A stretch of DNA of 64,000 nt. It comes from Norana najaformis. Taxonomy: Eukaryota; Annelida; Clitellata; Crassiclitellata; Hormogastridae. The stretch spans positions 30,263,851-30,327,850 of the forward strand of contig OZ029914.1 of NCBI GenBank assembly GCA_964023275.1. Direction: 5' to 3'. Shown in pieces: positions 1-11,237 of this stretch. Position 1 is the first letter of the stretch, and every line of letters starts with the position of its first letter. Under the pieces are notes generated by a model that saw only the letters and a program-made list of their open reading frames with translations, was not told the DNA's origin and did no database searches. A program made the translations under genes and the position numbers.

Positions 1-205
1 ATACATACATACATACATACATACATACATACATACATACATACATACATACATACATACATACATGTAGGTCTATATGCACAGGTCTACATACATACAT
101 ACATGCTTGCACACATATACATACAAAATTATATACATACATACATACATACATACGTATATACATACATACATGCACACATACATACATACATACATAC
201 ATGCC
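1..205. repeat. (CATA)n microsatellite
   Basis: Nearly perfect ATAC/CATA tetranucleotide units run over the first 66 bases and resume, interrupted, to about 205. Any translation here is low-complexity Tyr-Ile-His-Thr and is not a gene. The array probably continues to the left of the window. Confidence 0.97.
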
Positions 206-1588
206 AAGCACCAAGTTGTAGCGCGTATAATGAGGTCACTTTCTAAAGATATAGTAAGTGTAGGCCTAACGTGATATCATGACAATAATTTTATAAAGGA
301 CTCTAATATTAATCACGTGGGAAGAATACTGGATTTGGGCATAGGCTATAATATCATGTTTATAAAAAGTTCACCTTCGTGCTAAGTTACTGACGAGAAT
401 AGAGTCCACGCCTGAGCAGAACGATGGATATCAGGCACTCACTGAACTTGTTTAGGTCAGCACGAATACTTCTGTAGCACTCCAATCGCCCGTATTAGCT
501 AGCCTTCGTAAAAACGGCGCTATATTATCTCCGCAACATTTACCATACGACGATAGCCAGAGAAGAGGCTCACTAAATTCTTCTTTGACCCAAAGCGACA
601 TATCTTGCACTGCTCAACGCTTTGACAGTGGGCTATGGGCCTACACAGGCCTCGGCCTAAGCCACGGTCGAATAGGCCTATGCCACTGCTGAAAGTTCCA
701 CTATAACAACGATAGCAAACGTCACTTGACACCGCGTTTCTAAGGACGCTCTTCAGCCCCGCTGACCGACTGCCTGGCCGGCCTGAGAGCCCCATATGTA
801 TATTACAGTTCACCCAAGAATAGCCTACAACTATTTATGTGTATATAAATTGTATATATATATATAATTATATATGAAACAGTGTGCGTATACATAACCG
901 TACCAATAAATGTATATAGATATGTAAACATATAGGCCTAAAGTCTATGTCATATAAAGATACATACAATCACTGTATGTATATAATTATACGTATTAGC
1001 CTATGTATAAGAAAGACACTTGTTGCTCTAAATATTACCTGGAATTCCACATACCCTCTCTGAGACTGGTTTAAACGTCTGCAATTAATGGCATGGCTTG
1101 TTGCTAAATGCACAGGGTTACATATATTACATATATGTCTAGTTACTTAGTCCAGACTTGTTAGACTGAGATCCGGCTCAGGGCGGATCTTCTTAAGAAG
1201 TCTTGTCTTGCAAATCACAAGGACTCACGTACAATGACGAATTCATAACAGTAGGCCTATACTTGGGCTTAAGCCGACTCTTGCATTGTCACTCCTTATC
1301 AGCAGATTTGTCTTTAGACAGTTGGCCTTGTAACATAATGTAAATTCAGTCACGCAAGAGTAGGCGGCGCTTTTGTGAGGCACCTAATGGGCGCTCTATT
1401 AAGTTTCTGCACACACACATTCATACCCGAAATTTCTCAACTCCACGTAAATGCTGCGTCGAGGAGGCCGCTTCCGTACTTGTGTGTTCGCTGGCTCTAT
1501 GAACTGAACAGGGAGATTCTGTTAAAACCGAAATTGGTGCCCGCATGCTTTTTCCGATTCCCACTCTAGTACGAGGATGTCCAGTATA
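206..1588. other. No gene seen
   Basis: AT-rich single-copy-like DNA with a TA-rich patch at about 840-1010. Frames open on either strand are short and show no family features. The word AGGCCTA recurs here and elsewhere in the window. Confidence 0.6.
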
Positions 1589-1720
1589 AGGATGTCAATG
1601 GTTAGGGTTAGTGTTAGGGTTAAGGTTCGGGTTAGTATTAGGGTTAGGATAGATACAGTAGGAATGGGAAATACGCCGCTAAACCCGATTCCTAACTCTC
1701 ACGTTTACCATTGACATCCT
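1589..1720. repeat. Telomere-like TTAGGG patch inside an inverted repeat
   Basis: Degenerate GTTAGGGTTAG units occupy 1601-1648. They are bracketed by a perfect 14-base inverted repeat: AGGATGTCAATGGT at 1589-1602 and its reverse complement at 1707-1720. This could be an interstitial telomeric sequence or the interior of a small inverted-repeat element. No target-site duplication was identified. Confidence 0.6.
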
Positions 1721-1761
1721 CCTACAAGCGTGGGAAAAGGAAAGACGCTGCCCGCATTGGT

Positions 1762-2094
1762 CTACCAGCCTTTGTGCGTTAATAAGCAGTTTTTGATGCC
1801 ATTAATCGTAAGATCAGAAGCTATGAGGTGTTCTTGTAAGAGGTCCCCTAGACTTGCCACCTTGACAGTTTCAGTAGCTTTGACACGATGAACGCACTTC
1901 AAATTGAACGCAGCATTGACAATGGGGCTAAATGATCGAAGTAGCGGAATGGCCATTTCATAGTCTGGTTGACAAATCATTTTCTCAAGTCCGCTTCCTG
2001 TAAAACCAACGTCTTTGCGCCGCATGAATTCGACGTCGAAGCGCCCAGCAATTCCAACCCAAACCGACTTGAAGTCATCAAGTCGACTCCCAGG
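1762..2094 (-). CDS. Orphan open reading frame, unrecognised
   Basis: An open frame of about 110 codons runs on the minus strand from just after a TGA near 2097 to a stop at 1762-1764. An internal ATG lies at 2025 (start MRRKDVGFTGSGLEKM). The composition looks protein-like, with a mix of charged and hydrophobic residues and no low complexity (for example CQPDYEMAIPLLRSFSP). I recognise no domain. It could be an exon of an unseen gene, a relic of a transposon protein, or chance; frames on the other strand are also open over part of it. Confidence 0.25.
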   Translation of the reverse strand, partial: PGSRLDDFKSVWVGIAGRFDVEFMRRKDVGFTGSGLEKMICQPDYEMAIPLLRSFSPIVNAAFNLKCVHRVKATETVKVASLGDLLQEHLIASDLTINGIKNCLLTHKGW

Positions 2095-2349
2095 TCAACT
2101 GCAAGTCCTTGGATACCTCACGCAGTTGATCCGGCATCAGCTGCATCGTAATCAATGGCGCGCAGATGCACAGCACAAATCACAAACAAGGTGCTAGAGA
2201 AAGCCCAGCGGTAGGCCTACGTCACGTAGGTGGTTTTCTACCTCGCCTAACGGATATAAGCTTACTGCCATTAGGCTTTTCTTCGGCAGTGTCCAAGCGA
2301 TGTTTCCAGGCGGTAAATTCTCGCTCGTGGAATAGTCCCAGTCCCTACG

Positions 2350-2535
2350 TCTATTTTATTTCTGCGTTTATTAAGCGCCACTGTCTAATGACTAAGCCTC
2401 AATCGATGGCGCTGAGCAGTTGTGAGTAAAGAACCTGCTCAAGGTCCCTGCACAGTAACCGTCTGATGGGAGGCTCGAACCCGTACTCTCCGCGTTACAA
2501 GCCGAGCGCTCTAACCAATCGGCCACTGTCCCCGC
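2350..2535 (-). mobile_element. tRNA-derived SINE
   Basis: The minus strand carries a tRNA-like head (about 2533 down to 2463). It has an A-box-like TGGCCGATTGG, a TTGTAA anticodon-loop-like segment (TGT, Thr-like) and a B-box-like GGTTCGAGCC. An unrelated body follows, ending in CTTAGTCATTAG and an AT-rich tail. A second copy on the plus strand at about 31508-31697 shares both head and tail, which supports a SINE family over a tRNA gene. Confidence 0.75.
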
Positions 2536-3027
2536 TTCCTTATGAAATCCTTTGTATTCTTCAGCTGAATTTTCTTTCCGTACCGAGAGTCATGCTTCGC
2601 TCGAAATGTTTCATTTCTCGACAAGTAGCCTATTTAGAATTTTCCTTCCAATCATACAAGACCAAGTAAAAAGAGAATTCTGAAGGCTCTTGGGGAAGTT
2701 TGAATTTGTTTCTTGATGTTTTTGTTTCGTAACAAAACGATGTCAAGAAACTGCCGTCTATCATCAGAGATGGAAACAGTCAACTGATTCAAATTTCGCG
2801 ACGATTTCCGTAAGAGTTCATGCAGGTGTTAGCAGAACTTAACCGAGTAGTCCTCTCTTAATTCGACCGATAACAAATAATTGAACATGGCCTACTATTC
2901 GGCCGAATACAAATACGAATAGTGGGGTAACAGAAAAATAGCATATGCTGAAAATAATAGCTTACCTTTTTAAAAATGAGTAAAATACTAGACAGAAGTA
3001 GGGTCATTTTAAAATGTTTAATATAAC
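2536..3027. other. No gene seen
   Basis: Intergenic DNA between the SINE and the repeat copy at 3028-3250. No feature stands out on either strand. Confidence 0.5.
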
Positions 3028-3250
3028 TCACTTCTCTACAAACGAGATAGCCTCTACGGTTAGACCGTGGACATATTCGACTTCCACCGTAGCACCATGT
3101 TGTCTCCCTAGCTCGACATACCCACGGAATCTGACCCTGGCACCGAAACTAACCAAACAACCTGGCTCTTGCGGACTTGGATTGACACAGTACCAGTGAT
3201 AAGCTGGTCTCCCTGACGTAGATTTTGTGAGGCGCTGAGAAATTTTAGGA
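3028..3250 (-). repeat. Diverged copy of the CTACAGCGCCC foldback-type repeat, open on the minus strand
   Basis: On the minus strand this aligns by eye with the repeat copies at 10490-10725 and 14930-15115: TTTCTCAGCGCC, then GACCAGCTTATCAC, then a shared GCTACGGTGG block. From a possible splice acceptor TTTCTCAG ending at 3235 it is open for 68 codons to a TGA at 3028-3030, ending in AISFVEK. The frame looks protein-like but is explained by the repeat. It could serve as a repeat-derived terminal exon of the gene at 3476-3903, but no good donor joins them. Confidence 0.55.
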
Positions 3251-3475
3251 GATTTACATTTAAGCCTACATTACATATGGTCGATAATTGGCATGGGTCC
3301 CTAATTAACTTTAATATTACAATTCTTAGGAAAAGACAAAACAACAGCTCGTTTCTGAGAAGCGTGAACCAATCCTTTACCCACAGCAGTGTTACATATG
3401 TGCATAACATCAGTTTAAACAACAAAATGTTATCCACAGAAGTCCTTAATTAGAAAAGATCGCCGAGGGTCAAGC

Positions 3476-3903
3476 TCATTCGACTTCGATGGCGATGACA
3501 GCAGGAACCGACACAGGTTTTCGATGAAGATCATCGAGATAATAGAAGAACGTGATGGAGAAAGGCTCCAATTGTGAAATCTGGCAATCAGGAGGGAAGG
3601 GCAGTAGTATGCGAAGTTCATAGAAGAGTGACAAAGCTTTCAGCACATAAACTCCAGATAGTCCGTGGCCGTGAATGACAGTTATGTTGAACTTTTTTGA
3701 AACAGAATGGCTGAATACAATTAAGGTGCTGTTACTCAAATTTAAGATTCTCGGCAGACAATCATAGTCTTAACCCACCTGTGGTGGGCATTAAATAACA
3801 ACGATCCCTTGAAATGCAATACTTTTATGTTGTCCTGCTCTATCACAGATTTGCACCCGACAAAATCCTTGAAGATTTCTGTTTCATGGGCCAAGTCAGC
3901 CAT
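3476..3903 (-). CDS. Possible two-exon small protein gene, unrecognised
   Basis: Exon 1 is 3903-3779: an ATG opens 41 codons plus 2 nt (start MADLAHETEIFKDFVG) and ends at donor CAG|GTGGGT. A 68-nt intron ends in TTGTATTCAG. Exon 2, 3710-3476, continues in phase to a TGA, giving 119 residues. The segment ITVIHGHGLSGVYVLKAL has a Gly-rich turn between a beta-like and an alpha-like stretch, as in Rossmann-type folds. It faintly recalls the YjeF_N family (NAXE, EDC3), but this is not a firm match. It lies 632 bp downstream of MRPL18 on the same strand. Seen: phase-compatible splice sites and one long frame. Inferred: that it is expressed. The frame may instead continue into a further exon. Confidence 0.35.
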
Positions 3904-4534
3904 AAAATGAATGCACCATTGTTAGGAAGATAGGAAGATGCAAGAGAAAAGACTTGCCCTCATCTGCAGAGGTTAAGATAATGATGGCAAACACTTCACA
4001 CCCATGGCTGACACTCCAGGACTTAAGGGATGTGGAGCTTAGCAAAAGCAGCATGCACAAAGAAACAGCTCAAAACATAATACACTTGTTAAAAAGTTTT
4101 ACAGAAAAGTGACAAACGATTTGAAATCAAGCTCAGTTATTATTTTCGCAGATTAGAGTGTCAGGTCTTAGCCAAGGCTCATTCAAGGCAGTCACTCAAG
4201 ACAAAGTGATTGTAAGTGAGTAATCTAGCTGGATGCAAGGAAAGAATCAAGTTCTACTCCAATGCAATTGATGCTCATTCATTTTGACCAAAACAATGCC
4301 AACTCAAACAACTGCATGAAGAAAGAGTGAAACTGGTAAAGAAAGTTTAAATAAAACAGCGGCTAAGAGTGAACTAGTGTCCATTTGCAGTCTGTCTGTC
4401 TTTTCTCTGCCTTGGCCTCTTCTCTGCATCTGCTCACTGCCCAGAATTGCACAGATAAGCAACAATTCCAGAGCTTTGCGTACACTGAAGTCACCTTAAG
4501 ATTCAATTAGTTGAGAATGTTTCTGGGAAACAGT

Positions 4535-7500
4535 CTATGTGAAGGTATAGCTTGGTGCCTGCAGAGGAGTTGGCACTGGCCTTGGGCGCCGTCTGTGACG
4601 TAGTTTTTTTCTGGAATTGAGATACCTAATCTGTGTTGACTTCGGTCCGAGATGAAAGACCAGTTTCTGACGTCGCAAGAGGTCACTGACCTCCTCGTCA
4701 TTGCTGTAATCTATGCCAGGTTCGTAGTGAGGGACAACTTCCTCGGGTTCAGTCAGATCAACCCCGCCTTCCACCAGCGCCTTCTGAAACGACTGGAACT
4801 GCAAGATAAAATGAAAAGTAAGCAGAGACTCATTATAGGACACTTTATTATAAAAAACTTCTAGTATAACATGGTCAAGGACATGGACTCCCAAAATTAA
4901 TTCACCTATAGAAAACGAACTCGTTATAACACAACAGTTCTTGATATGGCTCCCAAAGACATCATTATAACTAGTTTGAAGTTGTCCTTAGGCCCATCTG
5001 CAGAGAGGTCATTTTTGGTGGACGTCCTTTATCAATGACACAGAGAAGAGACGTCCTTTATCATTAATTGGATGACTTCTTTCTGGTTTAATATCACATA
5101 TTTCATAATCTAAACTCTTGAAAAATGATCTACAGAAGTCAACTGTGCAGGATTCGCAAGTGAAGAAGAAAGAACTTGCTAAGCAGCCTGTGTCTTCCAT
5201 GCTGTGGCTTGACATCACGTCAAGAACATTGTTTACACATAAATTAATGGAAAGTATTCAGATTACACAAAAAAGAAATTTACTGATGTCATGAAAACAA
5301 GCCAGACAATGAAAAAAATTGGACAACTATTGGCATAACCAGAAGGACCACATCAATTTCTTGCCCAAATATCACTTCAGTAAATGTTCTGTGCCAATCA
5401 TCTCTTCTACCACGTTGGAGCAAAACAAACTTTGGACTAGAAATAAATACTATGAATAAATAATATAATTAAAAATACCTTATCTGATTTGTCACTGTTT
5501 TCTCCTGTGTGCAGAACCATTGATGTTATACCAGATTCCTGACATCTCTGAGCGAGTACACGACCTATATTGAGAGCGGCTGACAAGTCAATGGTACTGC
5601 AAAGAAAAGAGTTTCTGCTCAAGCCAAGTAATGCTCAGGATAATATTAGTACAAAGTAAATTATTTACTATGCAGCTAATTTTTCTGACAATAAAAATAA
5701 TAATAAAAACAAGACAATAAGTAAACAAAAAACAAACAGTAAACAGAAAACAAATTTGTACACAGTTGAGAATTTCACAACATTAATCATATATCTGAAG
5801 TTTTAAAAACTGCTCTTTACTGGGGCAGACAGAATCACTTCCAAGTAGGTAGCTCGAAAGGGGCCATAAAATGCTTTTAATAAAATATTTTTGTAACACA
5901 GGCAATTCCAGTGAATCTCCGTGTAAAGCTGAGACAGCTGACTACTTTATTCTCAATACAAGAAAATGGTGTTTGAAGCAATTTTATTAGTAAGGCCACT
6001 CAAATGGTGATGCTGGTTGCTTTTTGCAGGATCACACACATCTACCCAACTTCAAACAGGATAGTCAGTCTCACGTAGTTAGGTGAAATAGGATAAGCAT
6101 ATTATTCAAACAGAACAACTTGGAGTCTGTGGTGTTTTACATACTGGTTTTCATAAGGCGTTTTATAAAACGAAAAACTTAAAAAAAAACTTTCTCTGAC
6201 AGCATATTGCTCAACCTGCAAAACAGAAGGCTTTATCAAATTTCAGTTACTCATAAATTTTATAGCATTGTGACTATCTGAAATCTGAGACTGCCGAGGA
6301 AAGCAAAGTGTGAAATAGCAACTACCCGAAATTTGAGACTGCAGAAGCAGGCAATGTCAAGTGACAGTTTTCTGACCTGTAGAGATGGCGAGCAATGGCA
6401 AGTTCTTTCGTAGAAGCACTGATCACTCTTGCACCAGAACAATGCTCGACATAGGCAGTTGTGTGCCTATTGGTCCGTTCAAACACAACCCTGTTAATTA
6501 AAATTCATCAATGTAGGTCAGTAAGGCAGAAGACATCTTGATAGACACATCAGACTAACTAATAGGAGAATGACAACAGCCTGACCTATCATACTGCTAC
6601 ACACATTCAGTGATTAGGACAAAAATGTCATGATCTTTTCACACCACTTAAACTCCCAAATGTGTCACAGGAACTTGCAATTTCAATTTTGCAAAACCTT
6701 GGTGACCATCAGGCATCTATGTGGCCATTCCTTACTCAGAAGCGCTTTGTTATACCTAATATGTATGCCATGACACGAGTCATGGCACAACTGAGCATAA
6801 TTCACAATTCAGATTAGAAGCCCCTTGGCACTAATGACTATGATAGTTAGGCAAGAGAACTTAACTGAAAAAAAACTTAAATAGCTTGGAAGACCAGAAA
6901 AACGAAAACCAAGAAAAATTACCTGTGATAGAAATCTCGAGGAGGGTACTGGAATCTCCAACCCAAACGTCTCCATGCTATGCCTAGAAACTCTAAATTC
7001 CTACAGAATGAAAACAACAGCAACGGCATACAGGTTGTTACTTCAGCTCAAACAGCTCTCAGTGAAAATACACAGTGAAAGCCTCGTCACACATGGATGA
7101 AAGGAGTCAAGCTGTCAGGACTGCAAGACAATGGAATGTGCACTACTGAAATATGCTGCAGTCTCAAAATCTGCATATTAAATTTTTCTTCAAAAATCTT
7201 GCATCTTAAGTTAAATATAATATTTTCTAATGAACCTAAATCCATACTGAATCCATAATGAAAAAGTCAGTTTTGTTTAAGTTTTCAAACAACTTATGCA
7301 GAAAGAAAGAGTAGTAGTGACTTTGAGATATCCATGTCCTGGACATTTTAAGTGGACGTTAATGTCTAATAATTGTCATCATGATGATGAAATGTGCAAA
7401 ACACAAATTCATAACGAAGAGTCTTCAATAGCTTTTTGCTGTTAAGGATGTTCTGCTAGTCAACTCCAAAATGTTGCTGTTTGAACAACTGTGGTTCTTC

Positions 7501-10052
7501 ATGTGATTTCATGAGATAATCCTAGGTCTAAGTGAACAGCTGATCACAGGATTTGAGGAAGAAACAGCAGAAACAAAACCCTAGCAAATCCTGATGTGGT
7601 ATGGTGTAGTTATACGTTAACACTTGTTAACATTTAGCAAATAAAGGAGTAGTTAGACTTCTTTCCTGTTACTCACCTGGGGTTGCGGTTTATGAAGTGC
7701 TTCTTCACTTCAGGTTTGGTGGGAGGTGAAGCTGAATCAACTGCTGAATGTTGACACAACGTCCTGCTGATAAGCGGAGCTGAATAAGTTACAACAAGCA
7801 ATTCTAAATATTGTAATGACTTTTGCAGATGACACTTCCAAGAAGTAACAAAAAACCGATGCAATACTCTGTACTCTGGTTCTCAAATCTATTTCTTAGG
7901 GAATTTATTATAAAATCAGTAAAACTTGTTAGACCACATGGTTTACTCAAGACATAGTCATTAAGCTTTCCCATGGTGAAGTCCCAGCCTAAACCAGTTT
8001 TTGAGCATATCTTTTCAAAATTTAACTGTAAAGAATTACGTATGCATAGATTGATATTGGAGGTTTCAGAGAATTTTTAAATTAATCTCCCAGCATAAAC
8101 TTTTTGTCAAAGTTAGCTGGTAGTTGTTCTGACCTAGTCATTAAGCTACCAAGGGAAATTCAGAAAATTATGTCAAATGATATTTTAAAGAAAATTTTAC
8201 TTATATAATATGTATATTAAAAAATCAGTTTCCAAGGGACTTAACGACAACTCCAGAGTCCGGACTTGTCAGTCCATGCCAGACAGCATGACTTTTAAGC
8301 TGGGAAGTCAAACAATCCTAAGATGCTCAACAAATCGGGACCTGCACCTAACTATTGTCTGTAAGCAAATGAGAATTATATCAGACTGCACTGATTGCTA
8401 TAACTTCTGCAAGATTATATTATGAGCTCAACAAAATAAAACAAGCAACTGATAAAGTGTTTTGCTTATTAATTTGTTATTATTTATTATGCACTTACAA
8501 TATGCAGAAAGACAGTAAATCTGAACCTATGGTGCAAATGACTGTTCATTAGGTGCCAAGATGAAAGCTGTGCATATGCCAGGGTAAAACAGTGAGTCTT
8601 GACAAGTGTTTTAAACGATGACAGAAAGCTGGTAAGTTGGATCTATTGTGGCTGACAATTCCAAATACAAGGAGCACAGCAACTGAAAGCACATGATCTC
8701 ACATTTGTCCCATACCTAGGCTCTAGTAACAAGCTAGTATCATAGCCTAGGATGGCAAAATTAGCGACGTATGAAGACACGATGGAAGGTTGCTATTCTG
8801 GCTTTTGAAGGTTAAGCATGAAATTTTAAACTTAGTGTGCATTAAACAGGAAGCCATCAAAGCTGACAAAGGTGATCTAATGCATTTGATAATGAAGAAC
8901 AAATAATAATCCTAGCATGAGAGTTTTGGAATATTTCACTTTAAAGGCAACTTGCGAATGCTGTATTTGTAAACATTATGGCCATCCCAGACTGCGAGAG
9001 AATTTGGAGCACTGCATGCCCCCAGAAAGACTTCCAATAAATAAGTATATAAGTAAGTGAGTAATCAGTAACAGAAAAACACAAAGGTTTTCAAAATAAT
9101 TTTACAAATACATCAAGCAATCGGGTAAGTTTCTAATCGAGAAAGAGTTCTCACTAAATGTGCTTTGCCAGATGAACTTCTGCAGACACTCTGTATATAG
9201 ACAGAAAAGAAATTGTGACTTGTGTCAAATTGTCTTTTAAATTTGCATTGGCACGTAACCCATGTTCTCGATGTTTTGTGTACCTCAACGTCATTTCAAT
9301 CTGTGAACTTTGTCCACGCACAACAGCAGAATGCACAAAAATTCCCGTCTCTAAGTTCTCCAGATTGGAATAAGCCCTCCAAATCATCATAGGTACCAAT
9401 TTGTATCTTATTAACTGGGATTCCTTCCAGGAGAGTGCAGCACTCTACCTTCCCACGCAATCTATGGTAGCCATACTGTTTACAAGTTGGGTGATCACAA
9501 GTGGGTTTTTAAGTAAAATTACAGAGTTTTGAACCATATGGTGCTTTTTTCGATTAAAAGAGGATACACCATACAAGACTGCATGCAAATAGCGTGACTA
9601 AGAACTAACTAGTGTACAAGGCACTGTTTTAGCCATGTCATCAGTTACAGATTGCATCTTTTGTGGAGGTCTCCCATGAGTCGTTTAGAAATTTGCCTTA
9701 TAGCTGCGTTATTACTCTAGAGTGTGGGCATGTGTGACTCGACTCTCTCTTGCTTTAACTTCCCTGTGCTTGCTAGCGTCATATCAGCACTAAGCTGCCC
9801 TCCATTATGCAATCTTTGCTTCCTTTTCTCGTCAAAAACTCATTCTCATTCAAATAAACCTTGAATAAAATGCACAATTTATAAGATTCTCATTTAACAA
9901 GAACATCTCGGCATCATGTCCAAAAATCCGCGCAAATGTTATAAAATTCCTTAATATCGCTCACCATCAACCCTCAACGCCGTCTTTAAAACTTTTTGTA
10001 TCGGCACTCGAGCAAGCCACGAAAAAGCTAACTTCAAATTTTGCAAACTCAT
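4535..10052 (-). CDS. MRPL18: Mitochondrial large-subunit ribosomal protein uL18m, six exons
   Basis: Component of the mitochondrial large ribosomal subunit, bacterial L18 family, associated with the central protuberance and the 5S/tRNA site. Exons: 10052-9965, 7779-7677, 7000-6923, 6490-6377, 5596-5479, 4798-4535. All introns are GT-AG and all phases agree; total 765 nt, 254 residues. Exon 1 encodes MSLQNLKLAFSWLARVPIQK, an Arg/Lys-containing amphipathic sequence typical of a mitochondrial presequence, which decided the start. Family landmarks: PRDFYHR at about 84-90, VISASTKELAIARHLY at about 110-127, NIGRVLAQRCQESGI at about 137-151, and EGGVDLTEPE in the last exon. The vertebrate protein is about 180 residues and ends soon after that last block. 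This one has roughly 60 extra residues, Arg/Lys/Pro-rich near the end. It is divergent with the syntaxin gene (1.2 kb between start codons). Confidence 0.92.
8520..8900 (-). mobile_element. Possible decayed LINE 3' fragment in MRPL18 intron 1
   Basis: On the minus strand a corrupted frame around 8630-8700 resembles the SVAGPxLWNS motif found near the C terminus of CR1/L2-like LINE reverse transcriptases. It is followed by decayed sequence. Several frameshifts and stops are present. Weak call, based on similarity to the clearer fragments at 56.8 and 59.4 kb. Confidence 0.3.
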
Positions 10053-10359
10053 TTTCGATAACTGTCTTCATAAGCAGTCTTTTAAAATAATAAAAACTGG
10101 ACGTATATCACAACTCCGCAAACAACACAAGGTCAACATATATCCCACTCCACAACTCCACCGAGTCTGAAAAACTAGTGGCTAGCTTAGCTTGCTGAAG
10201 GCTAAGGTAAGAACTATCAGGGATCGAAATCGCACTTGAATTCAACGAAACTTTACACAGAACAATTTTTGTTCAATTGTTGATTATTATGGGCCTGTGT
10301 AAGAAAATTTATTCGGGTCCTCCAAAAGATGTGTTCAATTTCATGTTGTTTCAATCTTT

Positions 10360-10725
10360 ATCATCGGTTCGTAATCGTATGGTGGAAACTTCTACAGCGC
10401 CCAAAGAAAGCTAAGTCGCCGGAACCAGTTCATTCACTGGCGCTATGTTAAAACAGAATTGGTAGGCAGCTAATGTTATATGTATATTCTTCCTCTTCCC
10501 CTTATCTCTCTTCTCGCTTCAATTTCAAACATCATCCACCGTAGCCGTCCGACTGTCTGAGTGCCTGACTTCTGGATCTTGACCTGGAACCGAACCCTTT
10601 TGCCTATTGATTTTGCTTTGACTGAGCGCCTGTGAATAAGCTGGTTCCCGCGACTTAGCTTTTGTTGAGCGCTGTAGAAATCTGGAGATTACGATTACGA
10701 TATATCTGGCAATCTCCAATGCAGT
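10360..10725. repeat. Foldback repeat: two inverted copies between MRPL18 and STX1
   Basis: A plus-strand copy (about 10360-10445: TCGTAATCG, then CTTCTACAGCGCCC and a GGAACCAGTTCATTCAC block) faces a minus-strand copy (about 10725 down to 10490: ATTACGATTACGA, GCGCTGTAGAAATCT, reverse of the same block). The outer ends are inverted CGTAAT-type tracts. The minus-strand copy is open for about 60 codons (contains PAYSQALSQ and KGSVPGQDP). The same arrangement recurs at 52.4-52.85 kb, so the pair may be one element with long terminal inverted repeats. Confidence 0.65.
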
Positions 10726-11237
10726 ATCGGTTTCAATCTTTCTCAGTTCAAAGTAAGTTATTTCATTAATATTATTTTGCTGTTAATATTCGCTTGATTA
10801 CTCGAAAGAGTCGAAAACAACGATTCAGAAGCACTTAAGGTTTTGAATTATGCCAACAAACTAACGCTGACTGCATATTTTTGCGAAAGTTCTACACTAC
10901 GACGTATACGTAACCATTCTGTAAAACTGTTCAAATAAAATTATAGGAAAACGTGCACTAACGTCGAATTTTATTTGGGTATTTTGATGAAGAACTTCTG
11001 TATGAAATGTGTCGTTGTACATATGTATGAAGGCGTCTACCAGATGGCGCTTCATACTACTATGACGTCACGTGCAAGTGCCATAAACCGTACATAAGTC
11101 ATCTGTGGGAAGTAATACACCAATGATGTGTTTATGATTAAAAACGTTGAAACGTGCAGTTAATTAATTTATTTTAAGCGTAAATGATCGGAACTGTTTA
11201 TTAATTCAGACGGATAAATTGTCCTCCAAAGACGAGG
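10726..11237 (+). promoter_or_regulatory. Likely syntaxin-1 promoter and 5' leader
   Basis: A 0.5-kb stretch between the foldback repeat and the syntaxin start codon. The clearest motif is an overlapping CRE and E-box at 11063-11074. I see no convincing TATA box, and the transcription start cannot be placed from sequence. Confidence 0.4.
11063..11074 (+). promoter_or_regulatory. Overlapping full CRE and E-box
   Basis: TGACGTCACGTG contains a perfect palindromic CRE (TGACGTCA, 11063-11070) overlapping a CACGTG E-box (11069-11074), about 165-175 bp upstream of the syntaxin-1 ATG. CREB/ATF and bHLH factors bind such sites. A role here is inferred from position only. Confidence 0.4.

Noticed and set aside
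2463-2533. tRNA gene with TGT-like anticodon
   Set aside because: The cloverleaf is imperfect, and the same head with the same non-tRNA body occurs at 31508, so it is the head of a SINE.
7677-7864. MRPL18 starting within its second exon
   Set aside because: That frame begins with TTG, not ATG. Exon 1 at 10052-9965 supplies an ATG and presequence in the exact phase.
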